Origin: Pseudonocardiales bacterium | GTDB lineage: Bacteria; Actinomycetota; Actinomycetes; Mycobacteriales; Pseudonocardiaceae | DNA length: 55,120 bases | NCBI GenBank assembly: GCA_003244245.1 | Contig: QHBY01000566.1 | Coordinates: 1 to 55,120, forward strand | Reading direction: 5' to 3' | In this document: one piece after another, positions 11,568-20,736 of the stretch | Numbering within the stretch: position 1 is the stretch's first letter | Layout of the letters: every line of letters starts with the position of its first letter | The notes under the pieces: model-generated | The model's database searches: none | Seen by the model: the letters and a program-made list of their open reading frames with translations, nothing else | What the model was told of the DNA's origin: nothing | Made by a program: the position numbers and the translations under genes

Positions 11568-12935
11568 TCAACTGCTGTCGGCTGAGGGGAGAAGTACGAC
11601 GAAGCAGGCGCCTTCCCCGCCTTCGACGTGCACTGTGCCGCCGTGGGCGCTGGCCACGGCGGCCACTATTGCCAGACCGAGGCCTGCGCCACCGGTGTCT
11701 CGCGTCCTGGCGTCGTCGAGCCGGACGAAGCGCTCGAAGACGCGTTCACGCTCGGCCGCGGGTATGCCTGGGCCATCGTCGGCGATGGTGAGCCTGACCT
11801 GGCCTGGCTGAGGCCGCACCTCGAGCCGGACTACCGAGCCGGCATATCGTTCGGCGTTGTCGGTGAGGTTTCGCACCAGGCGATGCAGCGCCGCCGCGTC
11901 GCCGAGCACTCGCCCAGCGGAGACGTCCCGAGTGTCCACCCTGACTACACCGCGTTGACGTAGCCGGCGGGCTTCGATGAGTACCACGTCATCGAGATCG
12001 ACCGGGCGGGCTACCGCGGTGAGCGTGGCCTCGTCGGCCCGAGCCAGCAGGAGCAGGTCCTCGACCAGGGCCTGCATCCGCACATCTTCGGCCAGCAGGT
12101 CCGGTAGCAGAGCGTCGACGCTGGTCTCGTTGGGGTGGGCGAGTGCGGTTTCGATCTGGTGCCGGATGGAGGCGATGGGATTGCGCAGCTCGTGGGAGGC
12201 GTCCGACGCGAAGCGACGCTGACGGTCGCGAGAACCCTGCAGCCGGTCCAGCGTAGCGTTCATGGTCCGAGCCAGCCGGGCGATCTCATCGTCTCCGGCC
12301 GGCTCGGGCACCCGCCGGTTCAACTCGGTGTCCGATATCTCGGCCACCTGCCGGCGGATCCCCTCCACCGGACGCAACGACATCCCGGTCACCTCCCAGG
12401 TGGTGACCGCGACTAGCAGCACCAGGATGGGAACGCCGGTGAGCAGGGAGAATGCCATGACCCTCGTACCCTCGGAGACCGGCTCCAGGGTGCGCGCGAC
12501 CAGGACGACGTATCGGCCATTTGGGGTGTCGCGGGCGACCGCCCGATAGGGGTAAGAGGTGGGAATCGGCAGCTGGTTCAGCGTGCGGGCGTCTTCAGGA
12601 CGGAGGTCGGCGACGGCCGGCCGGCCGGTGATGTCCGAGCTTGAGGCCACCACGGCTCCGGTCGTGTCGAGCACCTGAACCAGCGAGTCCTCGGCGTCAC
12701 CCAGGGTCAACAATGCCGGCGGCATACCTGCGGCGAGCAAGGTGACCAGATCTTCTGCCCTCGACTCCGCCGCCACCTGGACGTTCTCGGTCATCGCACT
12801 GCGCAGCAGCACGACCAGCGCCAGCCCACCCAACGCCAGGGCGACGCCGACGACGACGGTTGCGGCGATGGTGGTACGGACCCGGACGGTGCCCAACCGC
12901 CAGCCCAGCCTCCGCGGGTAGCGCGGCTCAGCCAC
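11568..12935 (-). CDS. Two-component sensor histidine kinase
   Basis: FASDASHELRNPIASIRHQIE H-box, LVRNLTDNAERYA N-box, IADDGPGIPAAERERVFERFVRLDDAR, GGAGLGLAIV; GTG start overlaps response-regulator stop. Confidence 0.93.
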   Translation of the reverse strand: MAEPRYPRRLGWRLGTVRVRTTIAATVVVGVALALGGLALVVLLRSAMTENVQVAAESRAEDLVTLLAAGMPPALLTLGDAEDSLVQVLDTTGAVVASSSDITGRPAVADLRPEDARTLNQLPIPTSYPYRAVARDTPNGRYVVLVARTLEPVSEGTRVMAFSLLTGVPILVLLVAVTTWEVTGMSLRPVEGIRRQVAEISDTELNRRVPEPAGDDEIARLARTMNATLDRLQGSRDRQRRFASDASHELRNPIASIRHQIETALAHPNETSVDALLPDLLAEDVRMQALVEDLLLLARADEATLTAVARPVDLDDVVLIEARRLRQRGVVRVDTRDVSAGRVLGDAAALHRLVRNLTDNAERYAGSVVRLEVRPQPGQVRLTIADDGPGIPAAERERVFERFVRLDDARTRDTGGAGLGLAIVAAVASAHGGTVHVEGGEGACFVVLLPSADSS

Positions 12936-13605
12936 CGTCGGCCGCCAGCCGGTAACCGGCGCCTCGGATGGTCTCGATCGCGCGCCGACCGAAAGCGATG
13001 TCGATCTTTTTGCGCAGGTGGTGAACGTACACCTCGACGATGTTGGGATCGCCGTCGAAGTCGTCGTCCCATACGTGGTCGAGGATGTCGCGTTTGGACA
13101 GCACCTGCCCAGCATGACGAAGCAGGTACTCCAGGACCGACACTTCCCGGACGGTCAGTCTCAGCACGTGATCGCCGCGCCAGACCCGCCGGCTCGCCGG
13201 GTCCAGCCGGAGATCGCCAGCGGCGAGGATGGCGGGACGCGGTGCCGCGCCCCGCCGGAGCAGCGCCCGCAGCCGGGCCACCAACACCGGGTGGGAGAAC
13301 GGCTTGGTCAGATAGTCGTCCGCGCCGAGATCGAGGCCTTCGGTCTCATCGAGCTTGCCATCCATGGCGGTGAGAATGAGAATCGGGGTCCAGTTCTGGT
13401 GATCACGCAGCGTGGCGCAGATCTGGTAGCCGTGGAGGCCTGGCAGCATGAGATCCAGCACGATGGCGTCATATCGATGCTCACGCGCCATCGACAGCCC
13501 GCTGTTGCCGTCGAACGCGACATCGACCGCGAACCCGTCGGCTTCCAATCCACGCTTCAAGGACATGGCGAGCCGCCGTTCGTCCTCAACGACCAAGACG
13601 CGCAC
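12928..13605 (-). CDS. OmpR-family response regulator
   Basis: MRVLVVEDERRLAMSLKRGLEADGFAVD receiver domain, DAIVLDLMLPG, winged-helix C-terminus ending GAGYRLAADGG. Confidence 0.95.
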   Translation of the reverse strand: MRVLVVEDERRLAMSLKRGLEADGFAVDVAFDGNSGLSMAREHRYDAIVLDLMLPGLHGYQICATLRDHQNWTPILILTAMDGKLDETEGLDLGADDYLTKPFSHPVLVARLRALLRRGAAPRPAILAAGDLRLDPASRRVWRGDHVLRLTVREVSVLEYLLRHAGQVLSKRDILDHVWDDDFDGDPNIVEVYVHHLRKKIDIAFGRRAIETIRGAGYRLAADGG

Positions 13606-13775
13606 AGCGCCTCCCCTGCAGGGCAGGTCCTACGGGCAGCGTCCTAGGTGGGCAGGGGCGGCCCCACCGGTTTATCTTACCGACCGGCCGTCGCCGAGGA
13701 CGTTGGCCTGGCCGTAGCTGCCAAGTCTAGTTTCACTCTTACGGGCCATGCGGATCCCATTGCGCTCGTCGCATC

Positions 13776-13812
13776 CTTCATGAAGGCGTGTTCAGCGGGC
13801 GTTCAGGCGATC
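13776..13812. promoter_or_regulatory. TTCA-containing direct repeats upstream of the RND operon; candidate response-regulator site
   Basis: CTTCATGAAGGCGTGTTCAGCGGGCGTTCAGGCGAT; TTCA at 13778, 13791 and 13802, the last two 11 bp apart. Confidence 0.35.
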
Positions 13813-13877
13813 GATTCCGCGACACACGTTGACCACCACGGGTGCGCTATGTCCGCTGTCAGCGCGGGGTACCGGTC

Positions 13878-16800
13878 ATGATGGACTGGATCATCCGATC
13901 CGGCATCAGGTTCCGGTTGTTGGTCCTGGTCGGTGCGGCGGCGATGATGTTCCTCGGAGTCACCCAGCTGCGCGCGGTGACGGTGGACGCCTTGCCGGAG
14001 TTTTCTCCGACCTACGTCGAGGTCCAGACCGAGGCGCTGGGCCTGTCGGCGGCCGAGGTGGAGCAGCTGATCACCGTTCCGCTGGAGGCGGACCTGCTCA
14101 ACGGCGTGGCGTGGCTCAAGCACATCCGATCGGAGTCGGTGCCGGGGCTGTCGTCGCTGGTGCTGGTGTTCGAGCCGGGGACCGACCCGCTCAAGGCCCG
14201 TCAGGTGGTCAATGAGCGGATCACCCAGGCCAAGGCGCTGCCCAATGTGTCCAAGCCACCGACCATGCTCGAGCCGCTGTCCTCGGCCAGCCGGGTGCTG
14301 ATGATCGGGTTGACCCCGCGTAACCCGAAGGACCTGTCGCTGATCGACGCGTCGGTGCTCGCCCAGTGGACCATCAAGCCGCGGCTGATGGCCGTCCGCG
14401 GGGTGGCCAACGTGTCCCTCTGGGGCCAGCGTGACCAGCAATTACAGGTGCAGGTCGATCCCAAACGGCTGGCGGCCCAGGACGTCTCACTGGCGCAGGT
14501 GCTGCAGACCGCGGGCAACGCCATGTGGGTCTCGCCGTTGAGCTTCCTGGAGGCCTCCACACCCGGCACTGGGGGGTTCATCGACACCAGCAACCAGCGG
14601 CTGGGGATCCAGCACATCTCGCCGATCGTCTCCGCCGGGGACCTGGCGCAGGTGACCGTTGAGGACACGCCAGGTCGGGTGGTGCGCCTGGGCGACGTGA
14701 CCACCGTGGTCAGCGACCACCAACCGCTGATCGGTGACGCCGCCACCGGCTCAACCCCCAGCTTGCTGCTCATGGTGGAGAAGTTCCCCGGTGCCAGCCC
14801 ACTGGAGGTGACCCGGGGGCTGGAAACCGCGATCGACGAGTTGCGCCCCGGTCTGTCCGGCCTGCAGATCGACACGTCGGTGTTCCGGCCGGCGACGTTC
14901 ATCGAGATGGCGATGCGCAATGTTGGGACCTGGCTGCTGATCGGCGCCGTCGCGCTGGTCGTCGTGCTCGGGCTCGTGCTCTTCCACTGGCGCACCGCAG
15001 TGATCAGCCTGGCGGCCATCGTGGTGTCCCTGATGGCCGCCGCCCTGGTCCTACAGCTCACCGGTGCGACGGCCAACATGATGATCCTCGCCGGTCTGGT
15101 CGCCGCGATCGGGCTGGTGGTCGACGACGCGATCGTCGACCTGGTGCGGATCCGCCACCGGCTGGCGCAGGATCGCGACAGCGCTGAGCGTTCGACAGCG
15201 GGGCATTCGACGGCGGGGCGTTCGACAGAAGGGCCCCCGACGGCGGGGCGCTCGACGATCGCTCTGGTCGCGGCAGCCGCACTGCAGGCGCGCGGCGCGA
15301 TCATCTATGCCACGTCGATCACCGCGCTGGCAGTACTGCCAGTCTTCTTCCTGGGCGGTCCGGCCCGTGACTTCTATCAACCGCTCGCGCTGGCGTACCT
15401 GGTCGCGGTGGCGGCCTCGATGGTGATCGCGCTCATCGTCACCCCGGCGCTGTGTGTGCTGGTGTTGTCGAGAGGGGGACTGTCGCGCCGGGAATCGGCG
15501 GTGCTGCACTGGGGGCGGCACCGCGTCGACCAGACGCTGCGGGGCGTCCTGCAACGACCCCGCCGGGTGCTGGCCGCCGGTGCAGTCCTCCTGGTGATCG
15601 GGGTCGGTGTGCTGCCGTTGTTCGAGCAGTCTCTGCTTCCGTCGGTCAAGGATCCCTACCTGCTGATCCAGTTCGACGGCCCACCCGGTACCTCACTGCC
15701 GGAAATGAACCGAATCACCACTCGGGCCAGCGGCGAGTTGCGGACGATCCCGGGAGTGCGCACCGTCGCGTCCCAGGTGGGCCGGGCCGTGCTGGCCGAC
15801 CAGGTGGTCGGCATCAACTCCGGACAGCTGTGGATCGGCCTGGACCCGGCGGCCGACTACGACCGGGCGGTGGCCGACATCGGCAAGACCGTGCGCGGCT
15901 ACCCCGGGGTCACCAGCGACGTGGCGACCTACGAGAAGCGCCGGACCAGCGAGATCCTGTCTCTGACCCCTGACTCCGACGCTACCGACGACATGACGGT
16001 GCGGGTCTACGGCCAGGACAGCGACGTCCTGCGCGCCAAGGCGCAGGAAGTGCTCACCATGCTGGCCGGGGTCGACGGCGTCATGCACCCGCACATGGAG
16101 CTCCAGGTCCAGCAGCCGACGATGGTGCTCGAGGTGAACCTGGCCGCAGCCCAACGCTTCGGCCTCAAGCCCGGTGACATCCGGCGCGCGGCGGCCACGT
16201 TGCTGGCCGGCACCGAGGTCGGCAGCCTCTACGAGGGCCAGAAGATCTTCCAGGTCGTGGTCTGGGGGACCCCCGATGCACGGCACAGCCTGTCCAGCCT
16301 CCGCGACCTGGTGATCGACACCCCCAACGGGGGTCACGTCCGGTTGGGGGACGTCGCCGAGGTGGGGATCGCCTCGAAACCCACCGTCGTCAAGCGGGAG
16401 GATGTCTCGCGGCGCATCGATGTCAGCGCGAACGTGTCCGGACGCACGGTGAGCTCGGTGCAGCGCGACGTCTCGCAACGCCTCAAGAACATCGCGTTCC
16501 CCACGGAATACCACGCGGCACTGCTGGGCGATTACGCGGAGCGGCAAGCATCGGTGCTGCGGGTGCTGGCGGTCTCGATCGCCGTCGCGATCGGGATATT
16601 GCTGTTGCTGCAGGCGGCGTTCGGCAGTTGGCGGCTGGCGGCGGCGGTCTTCGTGGCGTTGCCGGTCGCGCTGACCGGCGGCATACTCGCCGCGCTGACC
16701 AGCGGCAGGTTGATCACACTCGGGTCGCTGCTCGGGTTGCTCGCGGTGTTGGGCATCGCTGCCCGGCACTGTGTCCTGCTCATCCGCCATTACCAGGAGC

Positions 16801-17156
16801 TACGGGCACCAGGACCTGCGGCGCGATCCAGCTGCGGACGATCCAGCGCAGGTCCATGCTGCCTGGTACTGCGCGGCACCCGGGACCGACTGGGCCCCAT
16901 CCTGAGCACCACGCTGGCGATAGCCGCGCTGTTCGTCCCGGTGCTGATCCTCGGCAACGTCGCCGGCCTGGAAATCGTGCAGCCGATGGCGGTGGTCGTC
17001 CTGGGCGGGCTGGTCACGTCCGCCTTCCTGAACTTGGTGGTGGTCCCCGCGCTGTACCTCAGCGTATGGCCACGCAGTCCCCATCATCTTTCAATCGATC
17101 AGCGAGAGGAGACAGGATGGTCCACCGCACTCGATGGGTCGCAGCATGTCCATTGA
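13878..17156 (+). CDS. RND-family (CusA/CzcA-like) efflux permease 1
   Basis: MMDWIIRSGIRFRLLVLVGAAAMMFLGVTQLRAVTVDALPEFSPTYVEVQTEALGLSAAEVEQLITVPLE; alignable by eye with 17599..20736. Confidence 0.92.
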   Translation: MMDWIIRSGIRFRLLVLVGAAAMMFLGVTQLRAVTVDALPEFSPTYVEVQTEALGLSAAEVEQLITVPLEADLLNGVAWLKHIRSESVPGLSSLVLVFEPGTDPLKARQVVNERITQAKALPNVSKPPTMLEPLSSASRVLMIGLTPRNPKDLSLIDASVLAQWTIKPRLMAVRGVANVSLWGQRDQQLQVQVDPKRLAAQDVSLAQVLQTAGNAMWVSPLSFLEASTPGTGGFIDTSNQRLGIQHISPIVSAGDLAQVTVEDTPGRVVRLGDVTTVVSDHQPLIGDAATGSTPSLLLMVEKFPGASPLEVTRGLETAIDELRPGLSGLQIDTSVFRPATFIEMAMRNVGTWLLIGAVALVVVLGLVLFHWRTAVISLAAIVVSLMAAALVLQLTGATANMMILAGLVAAIGLVVDDAIVDLVRIRHRLAQDRDSAERSTAGHSTAGRSTEGPPTAGRSTIALVAAAALQARGAIIYATSITALAVLPVFFLGGPARDFYQPLALAYLVAVAASMVIALIVTPALCVLVLSRGGLSRRESAVLHWGRHRVDQTLRGVLQRPRRVLAAGAVLLVIGVGVLPLFEQSLLPSVKDPYLLIQFDGPPGTSLPEMNRITTRASGELRTIPGVRTVASQVGRAVLADQVVGINSGQLWIGLDPAADYDRAVADIGKTVRGYPGVTSDVATYEKRRTSEILSLTPDSDATDDMTVRVYGQDSDVLRAKAQEVLTMLAGVDGVMHPHMELQVQQPTMVLEVNLAAAQRFGLKPGDIRRAAATLLAGTEVGSLYEGQKIFQVVVWGTPDARHSLSSLRDLVIDTPNGGHVRLGDVAEVGIASKPTVVKREDVSRRIDVSANVSGRTVSSVQRDVSQRLKNIAFPTEYHAALLGDYAERQASVLRVLAVSIAVAIGILLLLQAAFGSWRLAAAVFVALPVALTGGILAALTSGRLITLGSLLGLLAVLGIAARHCVLLIRHYQELRAPGPAARSSCGRSSAGPCCLVLRGTRDRLGPILSTTLAIAALFVPVLILGNVAGLEIVQPMAVVVLGGLVTSAFLNLVVVPALYLSVWPRSPHHLSIDQREETGWSTALDGSQHVH
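15186..15260. repeat. 15-bp imperfect tandem repeat (5 units) inside RND permease 1
   Basis: gagcgTTCGACAGCG / gggcaTTCGACGGCG / gggcgTTCGACAGAA / gggccCCCGACGGCG / gggcgCTCGACGATC; encodes ERSTAGHSTAGRSTEGPPTAGRSTI. Confidence 0.8.
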
Positions 17157-17581
17157 TCGCCGGAGTGATCGCCGTCGGCCTACCGCTGGCCGGCTGTGCA
17201 AATCCGCCAGCCGCGGGAAGCTCGACGGAAGTAGAGATCTCCAAGGTCGAACCGATAGAGGGATCCGACGTCGCCAAGGTGACGCTGTCCGCGGACGCCG
17301 CCCACCGGCTTGGCATTGAGACCGACCTGGTCCGCGAGGCGGTTGTCACCGGCCTGCCGCGCAAGGTCGCCCCGTACTCCGCGGTGCTCTATGACGCCAC
17401 CGGGAGGACCTACGCCTACGGCAACCCGAAGCCGCTGGTGTACGTCCGGGTTCCGCTCGACGTGGACTTCGTCGACGGCGACCTGGCGGTACTGGCTGAT
17501 GGTCCGCCGCCGGGGACCGCGGTGGTGACGGTAGGAGCCTCGGAGCTATTCGGCACCGAGTTCGAGGTCGGCGGCGAGTAG
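17117..17581 (+). CDS. Short lipoprotein resembling the membrane-proximal part of an RND/HME periplasmic adaptor
   Basis: Lipobox LPLAGCANPP; LSADAAHRLGIETDLVREAVVTGLPRKVAPYSAVLYD..., C-terminal TAVVTVGASELFGTEFEVGGE; RBS GAGAGGAGACAGG. Confidence 0.75.
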   Translation: MVHRTRWVAACPLIAGVIAVGLPLAGCANPPAAGSSTEVEISKVEPIEGSDVAKVTLSADAAHRLGIETDLVREAVVTGLPRKVAPYSAVLYDATGRTYAYGNPKPLVYVRVPLDVDFVDGDLAVLADGPPPGTAVVTVGASELFGTEFEVGGE

Positions 17582-17598
17582 TCCGCGGAGGGCCCGCC

Positions 17599-20500
17599 AT
17601 GTTGCGCTGGATCGTCGGCTCGAGTCTCAAGGGCCGCTTCCTCATCATCGCGCTGGCCGGCGCGCTGATGTTCTTCGGCACCCTCCAGCTGCGCGACTCG
17701 CCGGTCGACGTCTTTCCCGAGTTCGCGCCGCCGCGGGTCGAGGTGCAGACCGCCTGCCTCGGACTGTCCGCCGCTGAGGTGGAGAGCCTGGTGACCACAC
17801 CGCTGGAGCAGGGACTCAACGGACTGCCCGGTCTGGACACGATGCGCTCAAAGTCGGTCGCCACGGTGTCGTCGATCGAGCTCATCTTCACACCGGGAAC
17901 CGATGTGCTGCAGGCCTCGCAGCTTGTGCAGGAGCGGATGGCAGCCGTGTCGCGGCTGCTGCCGACCTGGGCCGCTCCGCCGTTCATCCGACCACCGCTG
18001 TCGGCGACCAGCCGAGCGATGCACATCGGGTTGAGCTCCAGGACGGTCGACCTGCTCGACATGTCCAACATCGCTTACTGGACGATCCGCTCCCGGCTGC
18101 TGAGGGTTCCCGGGGTGGCCAACGTGGCGATCTGGGGCGAGCGGCTGGACATGCGGCAGGTGGAGGTCGATCCACGGCGGCTGGCGGCCAGCGGGGTCTC
18201 GCTGACCGAGGTCATGGAGGCGACGTCGAACTCCGTCGAGGCCGGCCTGCTCCAGTTCACCGACGGCTCGATGATCGGCACTGGGGGGTTCATCGACACC
18301 CCCAACCAACGGCTCGGGCTGCAGCACACCGTCCCCATCGTGACGGCCGAAGATCTCGCCCAGACCTCGCTGGAGCGGGCCAACGCGCCACCGGTGCGCC
18401 TCGGGGACGTCGCGAACGTGGTGCGCGACCACCCGGCGCTGATCGGGGATGCGATCATTAACGACCGTCCGGGTCTGATGCTGGTCGTCGAGAAGTTCCC
18501 GTGGGGCAACGCATTGGCGATCGACAAGGGCGTCGAGGCGGCGATCGACGAACTGCGACCGGGGTTGTCCGGCATCGACATCGACACGACGATCTTCCGG
18601 CCGGCCACGTTCATCGACGCAGCGTTGGGCAACCTGACGACCTCGCTGGTCATCGGCGCGCTACTGATGATGTTGATGCTCGGGGCGTTCCTCTACGAGT
18701 GGCGCACGGCGTTAATCAGCGTGGTGGCCATTCCGTTGGCGCTGGTCGCGGCGGGCCTGGTACTGCACTGGCGGGGCGACACGATCAACACGATGATCCT
18801 GGCCGGTTTCGTCATCGCCTTGGGCGACGTGGTCGACGACGCGATCGTCGACGTCGAGAACGTGGTGCGGCGGCTGCGGGAACACCGCCGCTCGGGCAGC
18901 CGGATGTCGACCGCACGGGTGATCCTCGAGGCGTCAATCGAAGTGCGCGGCGCGATCATCTACGCCACGCTGATCGAAGTGGTGGCGGTGGCGCCGATCA
19001 TCCTGCTGCCCGGGTTGTCCGGCTCGTTCTTCCGCCCGCTGGCACTGTCCTACGCGCTGGCGATCGTCGCGTCGATGGCGGTGGCGTTGACGGTGACTCC
19101 GGCACTGTGCTTAGTCTTGCTGCGCCGCGCTCCGCTGCTGCGCCGGGAGTCGCCGCTGGTGCGCTGGCTGACGCCGCGCTATGAGCACCTGCTGTCGCGG
19201 ATCATTGCCCGACCGCGCCGCGCGTTCGCCACCGTCGGGGTTCTCGTTGCGGCGTGCGTGGCGGTGCTGCCCTTTTTCGGGCAGTCGTTGTTCCCCGAAC
19301 TCAAGGAACGCGATTTCCTGATGCACTGGATCACCAAGCCGGGCACCTCCCTGCAGGAGCAGGAGCGGATCACCGAGCAGGTCAGTGCGGAGCTTCGGGC
19401 CGTCCCCGGTGTGCGCAACTTCGGTGCCCACATCGGGCAGGCGCTGCTGGCTGAGGAGATCGTCGGCGTCGACAGTGGGGAGAACTGGATCAGCGTCGAT
19501 CCCGCGGTCGACTACGACACGACGGTGGCCGCGATCCACGATGTGGTCGACCACTACCCAGGATTGTTCAAAGACGTGGAAACGTACTTGGCCGAGCGGA
19601 TCACCGAGGTGCTCACCGGCTCCAGCAACCCGATCACGGTGCGGATCTTCGGCGACGACCTTGCGACCCTGCGTACGAAGGCGGCGCAGGTGCGCAACGT
19701 CATCGACGGAGTCGACGGGGCCACCGACGTGAAAATGGAGCTTCAGGCCGACGAACCGCAGATCCAGGTTGTGGAGAATCTGGCGGCGGCCCAGCGCTAC
19801 GGGATCAAGCCCGGTGACGTCCGCCGGGCCGCCGGGGTGCTGGTGGCCGGCGAGGAGGTCGGCGACATCTACTCGGGTGGCAAGACCTACGACGTGCAGG
19901 TGTGGAGCACCCCGGAAACCCGGCGCAGCGTCGCGAGCATCCGCAACCTGCTGCTCGACGCTCCCAGCGGCGGGAAGGTCCGGCTGGGCGACGTCGCCGA
20001 GGTCAGCCTCGTCCCCACCCCCAACAGCATCAGACACGAGAACAGCAAGCGCCGGATCGATGTCACCGCCGACGTGGCCGGCCGCGATCTCGGTTCCGTG
20101 GTCGGCGACGTCGAGCAGCGCCTGGCCACGGTCGCCTACCCACGCGGCTACCACGCCGAGCTGATCGGGCAGTACCAGGAGCGCCAGGCCGCGCAGAACC
20201 AGATCCTGCTGCTGGCGGTCGGCAGCGGGATCGGGATCCTTTTCCTGCTGCAGGCGGCATTCGGCAGCTGGCAGCTGGCGGCGCTGTCGTTCCTCACCCT
20301 GCCGATAGCCCTGGTCGGCGGGGTACTGGCGGCATTCGTCTCCAGCGGCGTCCTCACCCTCGGATCGCTGGTCGGGTTGTTCACGGTATTCGGCATCGCT
20401 GCCCGCAACGGCATCATGCTGATCAGCCACTACCACCACCTCCAAGAGCACGAGGGTGCGGAGTTCGGTCCCGGGCTGGTCGTGCGCGGCGCCCGGGAGC

Positions 20501-20736
20501 GGCTGCGGCCCATCCTGATGACCGCGCTGGCGACCGGGCTGGCCGTCCTGCCGCTGGTCGTGGCCGGGGAAATCCCCGGCCACGAGATCGAGCATCCGAT
20601 GGCCGTGGTCATCGTCGGTGGCCTGGTCACCTCCACCCTGCTCAACCTGTTCGTCGTGCCATCGCTGTACCTGCGTTTCGGACGGCCCCACATCGGTGCG
20701 GGCGCGTCACCGGTCGGAGAACGGAGAACTCGATGA
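17599..20736 (+). CDS. RND-family (CusA/CzcA-like) efflux permease 2
   Basis: MLRWIVGSSLKGRFLIIALAGALMFFGTLQLRDSPVDVFPEFAPPRVEVQTACLGLSAAEVESLVTTPLEQGLNGLPG. Confidence 0.94.
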   Translation: MLRWIVGSSLKGRFLIIALAGALMFFGTLQLRDSPVDVFPEFAPPRVEVQTACLGLSAAEVESLVTTPLEQGLNGLPGLDTMRSKSVATVSSIELIFTPGTDVLQASQLVQERMAAVSRLLPTWAAPPFIRPPLSATSRAMHIGLSSRTVDLLDMSNIAYWTIRSRLLRVPGVANVAIWGERLDMRQVEVDPRRLAASGVSLTEVMEATSNSVEAGLLQFTDGSMIGTGGFIDTPNQRLGLQHTVPIVTAEDLAQTSLERANAPPVRLGDVANVVRDHPALIGDAIINDRPGLMLVVEKFPWGNALAIDKGVEAAIDELRPGLSGIDIDTTIFRPATFIDAALGNLTTSLVIGALLMMLMLGAFLYEWRTALISVVAIPLALVAAGLVLHWRGDTINTMILAGFVIALGDVVDDAIVDVENVVRRLREHRRSGSRMSTARVILEASIEVRGAIIYATLIEVVAVAPIILLPGLSGSFFRPLALSYALAIVASMAVALTVTPALCLVLLRRAPLLRRESPLVRWLTPRYEHLLSRIIARPRRAFATVGVLVAACVAVLPFFGQSLFPELKERDFLMHWITKPGTSLQEQERITEQVSAELRAVPGVRNFGAHIGQALLAEEIVGVDSGENWISVDPAVDYDTTVAAIHDVVDHYPGLFKDVETYLAERITEVLTGSSNPITVRIFGDDLATLRTKAAQVRNVIDGVDGATDVKMELQADEPQIQVVENLAAAQRYGIKPGDVRRAAGVLVAGEEVGDIYSGGKTYDVQVWSTPETRRSVASIRNLLLDAPSGGKVRLGDVAEVSLVPTPNSIRHENSKRRIDVTADVAGRDLGSVVGDVEQRLATVAYPRGYHAELIGQYQERQAAQNQILLLAVGSGIGILFLLQAAFGSWQLAALSFLTLPIALVGGVLAAFVSSGVLTLGSLVGLFTVFGIAARNGIMLISHYHHLQEHEGAEFGPGLVVRGARERLRPILMTALATGLAVLPLVVAGEIPGHEIEHPMAVVIVGGLVTSTLLNLFVVPSLYLRFGRPHIGAGASPVGERRTR

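Noticed and set aside
15186-15260. CRISPR-like array
   Set aside because: Units are 15 bp, contiguous and in-frame, with no spacers; a coding tandem repeat. No CRISPR array or cas operon was seen in the window; the Cas4-like protein at 3792..4862 is not next to one.
19111-20691. 526-aa minus-strand ORF inside RND permease 2
   Set aside because: No coherent family motifs, His/Asp/Arg/Gln-rich as expected for antisense of a high-GC gene.
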